DNA of 56,115 bases from an uncultured Oscillospiraceae bacterium (GCA_944385705.1 CALWYF010000006.1:1-56115); one strand, 5' to 3'; counted from the first letter of the stretch, positions 25,178-34,564 are shown. Program-made: numbers and translations. Notes: a model not told the origin generated them from the letters alone.

Positions 25178-25768
25178 TTACTCCTCAATGGTACCCAGTT
25201 CGTCCAGATTCAGCTCAAAGGCGGGGATGAAGTGCTCCATGAAATACCTCACCTCCGGCAGAGGGCTCTGCTCCAGCAGCTTCCGGGTCTGCTTTTCGGC
25301 GGATATAAATTCATCGTTGCCCGCCCGGCGCTCCTCTATACATTTGATATATGCCGAGAGCTTGTCGGCTGCCTTCACCAGGTCGTGGCAGCGCTCCTCC
25401 GTCTCCCCTTTTATCAGGGGCCGGAAAGCCCCCTGAAGCTCCTCGGGCAGCGTGGCCAGCAGCTTGCGGCAGGCAATATCCTCCACCTCTTTGTAAGCAG
25501 CGTTTATTTCCGGGCTATAATACTTTATAGGGGTGGGCAGGTCTCCGGTGAGTATCTCGGAGCTGTCATGGTACAGGGCAACGGCGGCATACTCACCCGG
25601 GTCGCAGGGGATATGGAACACATCCCGGCGTATCACTCCCAGGGCGTGGGCTATCACCGCCACCATATGGCTGTGCTCCTGGATATTCTCCGGCAGGGAG
25701 TTTCGCATCAGGCTCCAGCGGCCTATGTAGCGCATACGGGATATATAGGCAAAAAAATTGTGGCTCAT
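25178..25768 (-). CDS. HD-domain 5'-deoxynucleotidase, YfbR-like
   Basis: 196 residues. The N-terminus (FFAYISRMRYIGRWSLM), EHSHMVAVIAHAL and LYHDSSEILTGDLPTPIKYY match YfbR, a metal-dependent enzyme that hydrolyses deoxynucleoside 5'-monophosphates. The HD metal ligands (H in EHSH, HD in LYHD) are present. The ATG at 25768 is chosen because it has a GGAG site and lies 32 bp downstream of a good promoter. The open frame extends to 25831, but that part would be upstream of the transcript start. Confidence 0.9.
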   Translation of the reverse strand: MSHNFFAYISRMRYIGRWSLMRNSLPENIQEHSHMVAVIAHALGVIRRDVFHIPCDPGEYAAVALYHDSSEILTGDLPTPIKYYSPEINAAYKEVEDIACRKLLATLPEELQGAFRPLIKGETEERCHDLVKAADKLSAYIKCIEERRAGNDEFISAEKQTRKLLEQSPLPEVRYFMEHFIPAFELNLDELGTIEE

Positions 25769-25799
25769 GTCTCGTTCTCCGTCCTGTTGTGTGCTTCTG

Positions 25800-25828
25800 A
25801 TTCTAACATCTCCCGCCGCTATTTTCAA
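25800..25828 (-). promoter_or_regulatory. SigA promoter of the YfbR-like/DUF896 pair
   Basis: Minus strand: -35 TTGAAA (25828-25823), 17-bp spacer, -10 TAGAAT (25805-25800), 5 of 6 consensus. Predicted start near 25793. Confidence 0.65.
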
Positions 25829-25940
25829 CAATTATCGGAATTTTACAGGAAAAGTGTTGCAAATCGCAAAAACTGGTGTTAAACTTTACATTTGTGTGTA
25901 AATATATTTTGTAACTTTAAAAAGGCAGGGAGAGCTTTAT

Positions 25941-27761
25941 ATGGATAAGCTTAGAAACGTAGCCATAATAGCCCACGTTGACCACGGCAAGACCACCCTG
26001 GTGGACGAAATGCTCAAGCAGTCCGGCGTATACCGGGAGAACCAGGAAGTGGTTGAGCGGGTCATGGACTCCAACGACCTGGAGCGGGAACGTGGCATAA
26101 CCATCATGGCAAAGAACACCGCCGTCTGGTACGGCGATACCAAGATAAATATAGTAGACACCCCGGGCCACGCCGACTTCGGCGGCGAGGTGGAGCGCAT
26201 ACTGAAGATGGTCAACGGCGTCATCCTGCTGGTGGACGCCGCCGAGGGCCCCATGCCCCAGACCCGCTTCGTTCTCAGCAAGGCCCTGGAACTGGGCCAC
26301 CGGGTCATAGTGGTGGTCAACAAGATAGACCGCCCCGACCAGCGCATCCACGAGGTGGTGGACGAGGTGCTGGAGCTTCTCATGGACCTGGACGCCACCG
26401 ACGAGCAGCTGGATTCCCCCATGCTCTTCTGCTCCGGCCGTCAGGGCACCGCCAGCTACTCCCCCGACGTGCCCGGCACCGACCTCAAGCCCCTCTTCGA
26501 GACTATTCTGGAGTATATCCCCGCTCCCGACATGGACACCGAAGCCCCCTTCCAGATGCTGGTAAGCAACATCGACTACAACGAATATGTGGGCCGCATA
26601 GCCGTGGGCCGCATAGAGCGGGGCGTCATTCACCAAAACCAGGAGATAGAAGTCTGCAATTACCATGACCCGGACGCGCCCGCCCGCAAGGCCAAGGCCG
26701 TCTCCCTCTACCAGTTCGAAGGTCTGAACCGGGTCCCCGTCACCGAGGCGGGAGCCGGCAACATCATAGCCATGAGCGGCATCGGCGATGTGACCATAGG
26801 CGACACCATCTGCGCCAAGGGCTATGCCGAGGCCCTGCCCTTCGTGAAGATAAGCGCCCCCACTCTGGAGATGACCTTCTCCGTTAACGACAGCCCCTTT
26901 GCCGGCAGAGAGGGCAAGTTCGTCACCTCCCGGCAGATAAAAGACCGGCTTATGCGGGAGACACTGAAGGACGTGTCCATCCGTGTAACCGAGATAGAGG
27001 GCAGCACCGACGGCTTCAACGTGGCCGGCCGGGGCGAGATGAGCCTGTCTATCCTTATCGAGACCATGCGCCGGGAAGGCTATGAGTTCCAGGTGTCCCC
27101 CCCGAGGGTGCTCTATCAGGAGATAGACGGCAAGCGCTGCGAGCCTGTGGAGCGGGTGGTTGTGGATGTGCCCTCGGATTACATGGGCTCCGTCATGGAA
27201 AAGCTGGGCGCCAGAAAGGGCGAATTCCTGGAGATGACCCCTGTGGGCAGCCGTATGAAGCTGGAGTTTCTTGTACCCTCCCGGGGTCTCTTCGGCTACC
27301 GCAACGAATTTCTCACCGACACCAAGGGCGAGGGCATCCTGGCCTCCGTCTTTGAGCGCTACGAGCCCTACAAGGGTGAGATAGCCCGGCGCAGCACCGG
27401 CTCCCTCATCGCTTTCGAGACCGGCGAGGCTGTGGCCTACGGTATCTGGAACGCTCAGGAGAGAGGCTCTATGTTCATCACCCCCGGCACCAAGGTCTAC
27501 GCCGGCATGGTGGTGGGCGTCTGCAACAAGAGCGATGACGTGCCCGTTAACGTCTGCCGCACCAAGCATCTCACCAACACCCGTGCCTCCGGCTCCGACG
27601 AGGCCCTGCGTCTGGTGCCCCCCAAGCAGATGAGCCTGGAGCAGTGCCTGGAGTTTCTGGCCGACGATGAGCTGCTGGAGGTCACTCCCAAGAACCTGCG
27701 CCTGCGCAAGCGCATTCTGGACCACAGCCAGCGCATGAAAGCCGTTATGAAGAATAAATAA
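25941..27761 (+). CDS. typA: Ribosome-associated translational GTPase TypA/BipA
   Basis: 606 residues. G1 is AHVDHGKTTL, the switch region has RERGITI, G3 is DTPGHADF and G4 is NKID. EF-G-like domains and the BipA-specific C-terminus (GLFGYRNEFLTDTKGEG, GTKVYAGMVVG) follow. It binds the 70S ribosome and helps late steps of 50S assembly, mainly under stress or cold. An AGGGAGAG site precedes the ATG. A possible promoter is TTGCAA (25857) with TAAACT (25880). A dyad TTTACA/TGTAAA lies between that promoter and the gene. Confidence 0.96.
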   Translation: MDKLRNVAIIAHVDHGKTTLVDEMLKQSGVYRENQEVVERVMDSNDLERERGITIMAKNTAVWYGDTKINIVDTPGHADFGGEVERILKMVNGVILLVDAAEGPMPQTRFVLSKALELGHRVIVVVNKIDRPDQRIHEVVDEVLELLMDLDATDEQLDSPMLFCSGRQGTASYSPDVPGTDLKPLFETILEYIPAPDMDTEAPFQMLVSNIDYNEYVGRIAVGRIERGVIHQNQEIEVCNYHDPDAPARKAKAVSLYQFEGLNRVPVTEAGAGNIIAMSGIGDVTIGDTICAKGYAEALPFVKISAPTLEMTFSVNDSPFAGREGKFVTSRQIKDRLMRETLKDVSIRVTEIEGSTDGFNVAGRGEMSLSILIETMRREGYEFQVSPPRVLYQEIDGKRCEPVERVVVDVPSDYMGSVMEKLGARKGEFLEMTPVGSRMKLEFLVPSRGLFGYRNEFLTDTKGEGILASVFERYEPYKGEIARRSTGSLIAFETGEAVAYGIWNAQERGSMFITPGTKVYAGMVVGVCNKSDDVPVNVCRTKHLTNTRASGSDEALRLVPPKQMSLEQCLEFLADDELLEVTPKNLRLRKRILDHSQRMKAVMKNK

Positions 27762-27784
27762 GCCTTTATTTAACAGCTTTTCTA

Positions 27785-27813
27785 TTGACTTTGAGCTAAT
27801 CTGATGTTATCAT
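27785..27813 (+). promoter_or_regulatory. SigA promoter of rpsO
   Basis: -35 TTGACT (27785-27790), 17-bp spacer, -10 TATCAT (27808-27813). It gives a leader of about 110 nt (from about 27820 to 27930). S15 commonly represses its own mRNA through such leaders; the GC-rich segment 27835-27890 could hold the binding structure, but I cannot assign it to a known class. Confidence 0.7.
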
Positions 27814-27930
27814 CTTCTAGTATGTTCGCCCACGTTCCAGGCTTTGGGCTCATGCCGCCGCTGCGGCTGCCTTTCACTCCCACAGCTTAGACGCAGGGTA
27901 TAGTATTTATTCGAAAGGGGTATAACCACT

Positions 27931-28197
27931 ATGATCACCAAAGAAGTCAAGACCCAGGTCATCAGCGAAAACGCCACTCATGAGGGCGACACCGGCTCTC
28001 CCGAGGTCCAGATCGCCATTCTGTCCCAGCGTATCCGTGAGCTCACCGAGCATCTGAAGAAGCACCCCAACGACGACCACAGCCGTCTGGGCATGTACAA
28101 GATGGTCGGTAAGCGCCGCCGTCTGCTGGACTACCTGGCCAAGAAGGATATCGAGCGTTACCGCGCTATCATCGCAAAGCTGAACATCCGTAAGTGA
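27931..28197 (+). CDS. rpsO: 30S ribosomal protein S15
   Basis: 88-residue primary 16S-binding protein. [23 protein letters not shown] and [20 protein letters not shown] are the S15 signature. A GAAAGGGG site precedes the ATG. It lies upstream of pnp, the common bacterial order, but here a 447-bp gap with a structured repeat separates the two. Confidence 0.97.
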   Translation: MITKEVKTQVISENATHEGDTGSPEVQIAILSQRIRELTEHLKKHPNDDHSRLGMYKMVGKRRRLLDYLAKKDIERYRAIIAKLNIRK

Positions 28198-28204
28198 TTG
28201 CGGG

Positions 28205-28239
28205 CCTTCAGCTTCTACTGAGGTTTATGAAGGTTTTTT
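28205..28239 (+). terminator. Terminator of rpsO
   Basis: Stem CCTTCA (28205-28210) with TGAAGG (28228-28233) and then TTTTTT (28234-28239). A separate 13-bp dyad (about 28241-28269, arms around TTTAATATTG) follows at once and may reinforce it. Confidence 0.65.
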
Positions 28240-28272
28240 ATGGAGAGACAATTTAATATTGTCTCTCCACTT

Positions 28273-28456
28273 TCATTTAAAAGAAAGTAAAACTTTCTTT
28301 TAAATGAGGGTTTGCACTACGCTCCATGCCTCGGTCGTATGCCTGGGGCATACGATTCGACACTCCGCTCCGTGAGAAGTGTTTTCTGCGACGCACATGT
28401 CGCCGCAGAAAACCATTGAAATTATTTTTTCGCCGGGGCGAAAAAACTCTGCGAGG
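28273..28456 (+). repeat. Structured intergenic repeat element, copy 2
   Basis: Second copy of the element at 20167-20350. It begins with a 16-bp hairpin (28273-28288/28292-28307) whose sequence is unrelated to that of copy 1 but has the same length and a 3-nt loop. Then come the conserved stretch, stem TCGTATGCC/GGCATACGA (28335-28355; two compensatory changes against copy 1), the ACACTCC/GAAGTGT stem with one mismatch, the identical TTTTCTGCG/CGCAGAAAA stem, and the closing TTTTTTCGC/GCGAAAAAA hairpin with another loop (28425-28446). It lies between rpsO and pnp. Confidence 0.85.
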
Positions 28457-28499
28457 CTTTCCCCGGTTTCTCAGTTTCCCTTATGTTGTTGAAAACCTC

Positions 28500-28597
28500 G
28501 CTGTTCCAACAGCCTAGTCCAAAGGTAAACAATGTACTCCCCTCAGGCTTAGTATTTGAAAAAGGTTCTGCTTTCTGCCCTAGGGCCGGGCTTTTTT
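28500..28597 (+). other. pnp leader region with two small hairpins
   Basis: The rest of the gap before pnp (28457-28644) has no gene. A small hairpin GCTGT/ACAGC is at 28500-28513. A weak terminator-like GCCC/GGGC followed by six T lies at 28577-28597, 48 bp before pnp, and could attenuate it. I see no good promoter for pnp here. Confidence 0.4.
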
Positions 28598-28644
28598 CAA
28601 GTGCTAAGAATGGGGGATGTACTGAAAATTAAAGGAGAATCCAG

Positions 28645-30765
28645 ATGATAATCACCAACAAGCAGTTCCCCAACTACAGAAAGTACGAGATGATGTACGA
28701 AGGCCGTCCCCTGTCCATGGAAGTGGGCAAGATGGCCGAGCTCTGCAACGCCGCAGTGCTGGTAAAGTACGGCGATACCACCGTACTTGTCACCTGCACC
28801 GCCTCCGCCCGCCCCAAGGACGGCATCGACTACTTCCCCCTCTCCGTGGACTTCAACGAGAAGCTTTACGCCGTAGGCCGCATCCCCGGCAGCTTCATGC
28901 GCCGTGAAGGCAAGCCCAGCCTCCCCGCAGTGCTGGCCTCCCGCCTTATCGACCGGCCTATGCGTCCCCTCTTCCCTGCCGACCTGCGCAACGACGTGGT
29001 CATCGCATGCGAAGTGCTCAGCGTGGACAGAGACTGCTCCCCGGAGATAACCGCCATGATAGGCGCCTCCGCCGCCGTCTCCATCTCCGACGTGCCCTTT
29101 AACGGCCCCATCGCCGGTATCGTCCTGGGCTGGGATGGGGAGAAGTATCTCTTTAATCCCACCAAGGAAGAGCGTCAGTACAACCGCATGACCACCACTA
29201 TTGCCGCTACCCACAAGAAGATAGTCATGATAGAGTCCGAGGCCGACCAGGTCCCCGAAGATGTAATGTACGAGGGCATAGTCCAGGCCCATGAGCACCT
29301 CCAGCCCGTGCTGGACCTCATCGACAAAATGGTGGCCGAGATAGGCAAGCCCAAGTTTGAGTATGAGCATGCCGCCTTTGACGACGAGCTCTTTGACAAG
29401 CTGGTTGAAAACGAATTCCAGTCCATGGAGTACTGCATGGACACCGACGACAAGAATGTCCGCGAAGCCAGAGTCAACGACTGGATCACCATGGTCCAGG
29501 AGAAGTACGGCGAAGAGCATCCCGACATGATGCAGTACATGGACGAGATCCTCTACAAGCTCCAGAAAAAGGTCGTCAAGAAGTGGCTGCTGGCCGGCAA
29601 ACGTGTGGACGGCCGCCAGATGAACGAGATCCGTCCCCTGGCCGCCGAGGTTGGCGTCATTCCCCTGGTTCACGGCTCCGGTCTCTTTACCCGCGGCCAG
29701 ACTCAGGTCCTGTCCATTGCCACCCTGGCCACCCTCAGCGAGAGCCAGAAGCTGGACACCATCTGGGAAGAGGAAGAGAAGCGCTTCATGCACCACTACA
29801 ACATGCCTTCCTACTCCACCGGCGAGGCCCGTGCCAGCCGCTCCACCAGCCGTCGTGAGTACGGCCACGGCGCTCTGGTAGAAAAGGCCCTCCAGTCCGT
29901 TATCCCCGATGTGGAGGACTTCCCCTACGCCATCCGCGTAGTCTCCGAGGTTCTCTCCTCCAACGGCTCCACCTCCCAGGGCTCCATCTGCGGCACCACC
30001 CTGGCCCTTATGGACGCCGGCGTGCCTATCAAGGCCCCTGTTGCCGGTATCTCCTGCGGCCTTATCCAGGACGGCGACGACTTCACCACCTTTATCGACA
30101 TCCAGGGTGTTGAGGACTTCCACGGCGAGATGGACTTCAAGGTGGCCGGTACCAAGAAGGGCATCACCGCCATCCAGATGGACCTGAAGAACGACGGTCT
30201 CAAGCACGAGATAGTCAAGGAAGCCTTCTCCATCACCAAGGAGGCCCGCTTCCAGATCCTGGACGCCATCATGCTCAAGGCCATTGCCGAGCCCCGCAAG
30301 GAGCTGGCCAAGTCCGCCCCCAAGATGATCCAGATGAAGATCAACCCCGACAAGATCCGTGAGGTCATCGGCTCCGGCGGCAAGGTCATCCAGAAGATCA
30401 CCGCCGACACCGGCTGCAAGATAGACATCAACGACGACGGCAGCATCTTTATCGCCAGCAGCGACATTGAGGCCTGCCGTGCCGCCCGCAAGACCATCGA
30501 GGACATCGTCTTCGAGCCTGTGGTAGGCGCCCTCTACTACGGCGAGGTCAAGCGCATCATCTCCAACCTGGGCGCTTTCGTGGAGCTGGCTCCCGGCAAG
30601 GACGCCATGTGCCACATCAAGGACCTGGAGTTCAAGCGCACCGAAAAGGTGGAGGACGTGCTGAATGTAGGCGACAAGACCTGGGTGAAGTTCACCGGCA
30701 TCGACGAGAAGGGCCGCTGGAACATCTCCCGCAAGGACGCTCTCCGGGAGCGTGGCGAGGCTTAA
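28645..30765 (+). CDS. pnp: Polyribonucleotide nucleotidyltransferase (PNPase)
   Basis: 706 residues: two RNase PH domains (about 10-230 and 315-540) linked by a helical domain, then KH (KINPDKIREVIGSGGKVIQKI) and S1 (GALYYGEVKRIISNLGAFVEL) RNA-binding domains. FARGQTQ appears as FTRGQTQ. It degrades RNA 3' to 5' with phosphate and takes part in mRNA turnover. An AAAGGAGA site precedes the ATG. PNPase often controls its own mRNA; the leader here is long and structured. Confidence 0.97.
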   Translation: MIITNKQFPNYRKYEMMYEGRPLSMEVGKMAELCNAAVLVKYGDTTVLVTCTASARPKDGIDYFPLSVDFNEKLYAVGRIPGSFMRREGKPSLPAVLASRLIDRPMRPLFPADLRNDVVIACEVLSVDRDCSPEITAMIGASAAVSISDVPFNGPIAGIVLGWDGEKYLFNPTKEERQYNRMTTTIAATHKKIVMIESEADQVPEDVMYEGIVQAHEHLQPVLDLIDKMVAEIGKPKFEYEHAAFDDELFDKLVENEFQSMEYCMDTDDKNVREARVNDWITMVQEKYGEEHPDMMQYMDEILYKLQKKVVKKWLLAGKRVDGRQMNEIRPLAAEVGVIPLVHGSGLFTRGQTQVLSIATLATLSESQKLDTIWEEEEKRFMHHYNMPSYSTGEARASRSTSRREYGHGALVEKALQSVIPDVEDFPYAIRVVSEVLSSNGSTSQGSICGTTLALMDAGVPIKAPVAGISCGLIQDGDDFTTFIDIQGVEDFHGEMDFKVAGTKKGITAIQMDLKNDGLKHEIVKEAFSITKEARFQILDAIMLKAIAEPRKELAKSAPKMIQMKINPDKIREVIGSGGKVIQKITADTGCKIDINDDGSIFIASSDIEACRAARKTIEDIVFEPVVGALYYGEVKRIISNLGAFVELAPGKDAMCHIKDLEFKRTEKVEDVLNVGDKTWVKFTGIDEKGRWNISRKDALRERGEA

Positions 30766-30796
30766 AACAGCCCGCCGGGTCACCAAGTCATCACTG

Positions 30797-30831
30797 CACG
30801 GCAGGGGCTAAGCCACCCCTGCCGTGTTTTT
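30797..30831 (+). terminator. Terminator of pnp
   Basis: 11-bp perfect stem CACGGCAGGGG (30797-30807) with CCCCTGCCGTG (30816-30826), followed by TTTTTA. Confidence 0.92.
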
Positions 30832-30857
30832 ATGCTATATGAAAGAGTGAGAGAAAG

Positions 30858-32210
30858 ATGAAAAGAGAGAGATTTCAGTCAAGACTGGGCTTTCTGCTGG
30901 TGAGCGCAGGCTGCGCCATCGGCATAGGCAATGTATGGCGCTTCCCCTACGTCACCGGCGTCAACGGCGGCGGAGTGTTTGTGCTCTTCTCCCTGCTGTT
31001 CCTTATCATAATGGGCGTGCCGGTTCTGACCATGGAACTGGCCGTTGGCCGGGCCAGCCGGAAAAGCGCCGTGCTGGGCTACAAGGCTCTGGAAAAGCCG
31101 GGCAGCAAGTGGCACCTCCACGGCTGGGTGTGCATCATAGGCTGCTACCTGCTGATGATGTACTACACCACCGTGGCAGGCTGGATGCTGGGCTACTTTT
31201 TCAAGTTCGCCGGGGGCGCCTTCAGCGGCATGGAGGTCTCCGCCGTGGACGGGGTGTTTTCCGCCATGCTCTCCGACCCTGTGGAGATGAGCATATGGAT
31301 GGCTCTCACGGTGCTGGCAGGCTTTCTGGTGTGCAGCTTTGGCATTCAGAAGGGCCTGGAGCGGATAAGCAAGTGGATGATGGCCGCCCTGCTGCTGCTC
31401 ATTGTGGTGCTGGCAATAAACAGCGTCAGTCTGAAGGGCGCCATTGAGGGTGTGAAGTTCTACCTGCTGCCCGACTTTCAGAGAGCCGCTGAGGTGGGTA
31501 TAGGCAACGTGGCCACCGCCGCCATGAACCAGTCCTTCTTTACATTGAGCCTGGGCATAGCCGCCATGGAGATCTTCGGCAGCTACATGTCCAGAGACCA
31601 CAGCCTCACCGGCGAGGCCGTGCGCATCTGCGCTCTGGACACCTTTGTGGCCTTAATGGCGGGCATGATAATCTTCCCCGCCTGCTTCAGCTTCGGCGTG
31701 GAGCCGGACTACGGCCCCACCCTTATTTTCGTCACCCTGCCCCGCATCTTCGTGGACATGGCCGGCGGCCGCCTCTGGGGCGCCCTGTTTTTCCTGTTCA
31801 TGTTCTTCGCCAGCTTCACCACCGTCATTGCGGTGTTTGAGAACCTGCTGTCCAGCTGCATGGACAACTTCGGCTGGAGCCGGAAAAAGGCGGTTATCAT
31901 CAACTGCATTTTCATCCTCATTGCAAGTCTCCCCTGCGTGCTGGGCTACAACCTGTGGAGCGGTCTGCACCTTATCGGCGGCCGGGACGTGCTGGACACC
32001 GAGGACTTCATCGTCAGCAACCTGCTGCTGCCCATCGGCTCCCTCATCTACCTGCTGTTCTGCGTCAGCAAGTGGGGCTGGGGCTTCGACAACTACATCG
32101 CCGAGGCCAACCAGGGCAGCGGCCTGAAGATGTCCCCTAAACTCAAGCGCTATTTTCAGTTCGTTCTGCCCCTGCTGATACTGGTCATCCTCATCCAGGG
32201 ACTGGTCTGA
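30858..32210 (+). CDS. Sodium-dependent transporter, NSS (LeuT) family
   Basis: 450 residues, about 11-12 membrane helices. The family signature GIGNVWRFPYVTGVNGGGVF in the first helix forms the sodium sites. PDFQRAAEVGIGNVATAAMNQSFFTLSLGIAAMEIFGSY corresponds to the helix 6 and 7 region. Bacterial members import amino acids with sodium; the substrate is not predictable. It stands alone between two terminators. Confidence 0.93.
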   Translation: MKRERFQSRLGFLLVSAGCAIGIGNVWRFPYVTGVNGGGVFVLFSLLFLIIMGVPVLTMELAVGRASRKSAVLGYKALEKPGSKWHLHGWVCIIGCYLLMMYYTTVAGWMLGYFFKFAGGAFSGMEVSAVDGVFSAMLSDPVEMSIWMALTVLAGFLVCSFGIQKGLERISKWMMAALLLLIVVLAINSVSLKGAIEGVKFYLLPDFQRAAEVGIGNVATAAMNQSFFTLSLGIAAMEIFGSYMSRDHSLTGEAVRICALDTFVALMAGMIIFPACFSFGVEPDYGPTLIFVTLPRIFVDMAGGRLWGALFFLFMFFASFTTVIAVFENLLSSCMDNFGWSRKKAVIINCIFILIASLPCVLGYNLWSGLHLIGGRDVLDTEDFIVSNLLLPIGSLIYLLFCVSKWGWGFDNYIAEANQGSGLKMSPKLKRYFQFVLPLLILVILIQGLV

Positions 32211-32227
32211 TTTTCAAGCAGACACAT

Positions 32228-32263
32228 AAACTAAGCTCCCGGCCGCAGCCGGGAGCTTAGTTT
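32228..32263. terminator. Bidirectional terminator, perfect 16-bp stem
   Basis: Arms 32228-32243 and 32248-32263 around CGCA. A-rich on the left, T-rich on the right; serves the convergent NSS transporter and XRE regulator genes. Confidence 0.92.
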
Positions 32264-32286
32264 TATTTATTTGGGCTTTTCCCATA

Positions 32287-33279
32287 TTACTTCTTCTTTG
32301 CAAACAGCAGGATGAGGGCGCTCACCGCCGGAAAGAGCACCGCCGCCACCGGCCAGACTATCCAGCTTCTGTCCCAGCCATTTGTTATAAAGCTGTAGGC
32401 CAGATATCCCGCCAGCGCCAGCGTCCAATACACCTGGCTTATTTTGGAGATGAGGGGCTGCTTTTTCTTCTCCTCCCGGGTATACTCCCCCTCCTCCAGC
32501 AGCCTTTCAAATCCGCCCCAGACCGTGCCGCTGCGCACCAGGAGCCTCACACCAAAGGCCACCGTCACCAGAGTGGCGCACAGCAGCCCCACAGGCAAAA
32601 GCGGATTATCCACCTCCAGGGCCGCACTGCTGAACAGAGGTATTGCGGCAAGAATACACAGGCACACGCCGATAATATTATTGCGCATATAGCGCTCCCT
32701 GTACTGTTCCCGGCGCTCCTTAACCATGCCGCTCACGCCGTATTCCGTCTCAAAAATCTGGCTGTCCAGATACTCAAAGGCAGAGGTCTTGCCGCCGCTG
32801 TAGACGAATATGGCCACCGCCGCAGCCACCATCACCAGCAGGACCGTCAGCCCTATGGCTGCGGCCAGGCCTCCGGAAATGCCGGAGCCCGGCGTTTCGC
32901 TGAGCCCGGCCAGCAGCAGCAGGCATATGGGGGAGAGTATGCACAGGAACACTCCGAAGGCTATCCATCCGGCAGTCTCTGCCTTTATCTCCAGGAAGGC
33001 GTTGGCCTCCTCCATGGAGACACGCCTCAGGGCGGGGCGCTCCTCCCCGGGCAACGCCGGGGCTTCCGCCTGCTCATCTCCCAGCTCATCCAGGAGCAGA
33101 TAGTCGGTGCTGACGGAGAAGAGCTTTGCCAGCTTTATTATTTTCTCCAGATCCGGGATGGACTGGGCCCCCTCCCATTTGGATATGGACTGGCGGCTTA
33201 CCCCCATCTGCTCCGCCAGCTCCTCCTGGGACCAGCCGCTCTTCTTTCTCAGTCTTATAAGTTTATCAGCAAATATCAT
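32287..33279 (-). CDS. Membrane-bound XRE-family regulator
   Basis: 330 residues. An N-terminal helix-turn-helix (LRKKSGWSQEELAEQMGVSRQSISKWE, residues 1-62) is followed by a charged linker, then about five membrane helices (from about residue 103). Such fusions place a transcription factor at the membrane and are common in Clostridia; the signal is unknown. An AGGAGG site is 6 bp before the ATG. It is divergent from a second XRE gene, with a 274-bp AT-rich gap (33280-33553) that must hold both promoters. A TATAAT at 33517-33522 is the best -10 for the plus strand, but its -35 is poor. Confidence 0.88.
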   Translation of the reverse strand: MIFADKLIRLRKKSGWSQEELAEQMGVSRQSISKWEGAQSIPDLEKIIKLAKLFSVSTDYLLLDELGDEQAEAPALPGEERPALRRVSMEEANAFLEIKAETAGWIAFGVFLCILSPICLLLLAGLSETPGSGISGGLAAAIGLTVLLVMVAAAVAIFVYSGGKTSAFEYLDSQIFETEYGVSGMVKERREQYRERYMRNNIIGVCLCILAAIPLFSSAALEVDNPLLPVGLLCATLVTVAFGVRLLVRSGTVWGGFERLLEEGEYTREEKKKQPLISKISQVYWTLALAGYLAYSFITNGWDRSWIVWPVAAVLFPAVSALILLFAKKK

Positions 33280-33553
33280 GATCGGCCTCCTGTTCTTTTT
33301 TACCGGGCAGATTCAGCTTATCATTTTTCTCCGGTTTCCGCAACCAATCCGCTCCGGTCAATTTGTCAACTGCCGGTTGCCCTGTCCCTTCCCGGGCTTT
33401 ACATTTTACCGGGCTCCCGGGATTTCTGCCGCCAAGTCCTTGTCTTTTGCCGCTTACTCATTTGCTAATCCATAATCTATGTATTTCCGTCCCTGTATAG
33501 CTATGCCTTTTATCCATATAATCTTGATGAAAACCATACAGAGGCGTGAGTTT

Positions 33554-33886
33554 ATGATAGACAAGAGGATAGGAAAAAGAATAAAGGAGTGCCGGGAACG
33601 GCTGGGTCTGACTCAGGAACAGTTTGCGGAGAAGACCGGTCTCACTCCCAACTATATCTCAACTCTTGAGCGGGGAGCGTCCTTTCCCCGCTGTGACAAG
33701 CTTATACTTATAATGAACGCCCTGGAGACCAATGCCGACGCCATCTTCTGCGACGTGCTGGAGCACTCCGCCGACTATCAGGCCTCCGTCCTCTCCAGGC
33801 GGCTGGAAGCTCTGCCTCCCCGGGAGCAGAAACGCATTCTAGATATACTGGAGCTGATGATACGCCAGGCCGAGGAAAACAATTAA
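33554..33886 (+). CDS. Small XRE-family transcriptional regulator
   Basis: 110 residues. The helix-turn-helix KRIKECRERLGLTQEQFAEKTGLTPNYISTLERG spans residues 7-40. The C-terminus is a short helical dimer region (LSRRLEALPPREQKRILDILELMIRQ). The ATG at 33554 follows an AGAGGCG sequence. An open frame to 33479 upstream has no domain similarity. Similar one-domain regulators often control accessory elements. No target is evident apart from the divergent XRE gene. Confidence 0.87.
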   Translation: MIDKRIGKRIKECRERLGLTQEQFAEKTGLTPNYISTLERGASFPRCDKLILIMNALETNADAIFCDVLEHSADYQASVLSRRLEALPPREQKRILDILELMIRQAEENN

Positions 33887-33908
33887 CGCGGTATATAAAA
33901 GTATAAAT

Positions 33909-33946
33909 AAGAAGCTGTACATTTTTTGTGCAGCTTCTTTTTTTAT
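33909..33946 (+). terminator. Terminator of the small XRE gene
   Basis: Stem AAGAAGCTGTAC (33909-33920) with GTGCAGCTTCTT (33928-33939; one G-T pair), loop of seven bases, then a T-tract. Confidence 0.88.
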
Positions 33947-34040
33947 TGACACTATTCGACAAGTTTTGTCCTTGGCCTGTGTTATTCTCTGTATAAGAGT
34001 TATAACTTACAACGCAAAAATATAGAACGGTTGTGATTTT

Positions 34041-34532
34041 ATGAAGGTATGCGCCATTGTTGGGTCCGGGAACCGGAAAGAGCTGGAAGCCTATAAGGAC
34101 GGCAAGTTTTCCTCCGCACTCAAGAGCCGGCTGTATTCCCGGCTGGAGTCCCTGATCCTGGAGGAAAATGTGGGCCATTTTCTCTGCGGCATGTCCGCGG
34201 GCCCGGAGATGCTGGCCTCCGAGATCATTCTGGAACTTAAGGAGAGATATCCCCACATCTCTCTGGAAAGCGTCATCCCCTATGAGGCTCAGGCCGCCCG
34301 GTGGAACGAGGAACTGAGAGACCGGTATTTTAACATTGCCGCCTGCTGCGACAGGGAGACCATGCTGCAAAAGCACTATTCCCCGGACTGTTTCAACAGG
34401 CAGGACCTGTACATGATCGGGAAAGCGGACATAATTATTTCCGCCTGGATGCAGCCAACGACACGAAAGGACAGAGGCCTGAGTTTTGCGCAGAAGCTGG
34501 GAAAAAGGGTGATAGATATAACATATCAGTAG
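34041..34532 (+). CDS. SLOG-family protein, YpsA/DUF1273-like
   Basis: 163 residues with a Rossmann-like fold of the SLOG superfamily. Key segments are CAIVGSGNR at the start, HFLCGMSAGPEMLASEIILEL, the SVIPYEAQAARWNEELRDRY segment typical of DUF1273, and ADIIISAW near the end. SLOG proteins bind nucleotide-derived ligands, and some act as sensors in stress or defence; YpsA of B. subtilis affects cell division. The ribosome-binding site is weak. The gene is convergent with trmO, with only 32 bp between. Confidence 0.83.
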   Translation: MKVCAIVGSGNRKELEAYKDGKFSSALKSRLYSRLESLILEENVGHFLCGMSAGPEMLASEIILELKERYPHISLESVIPYEAQAARWNEELRDRYFNIAACCDRETMLQKHYSPDCFNRQDLYMIGKADIIISAWMQPTTRKDRGLSFAQKLGKRVIDITYQ

Positions 34533-34564
34533 CTTTGATATGAAAATTTCCTCTTCTTTTCCCT

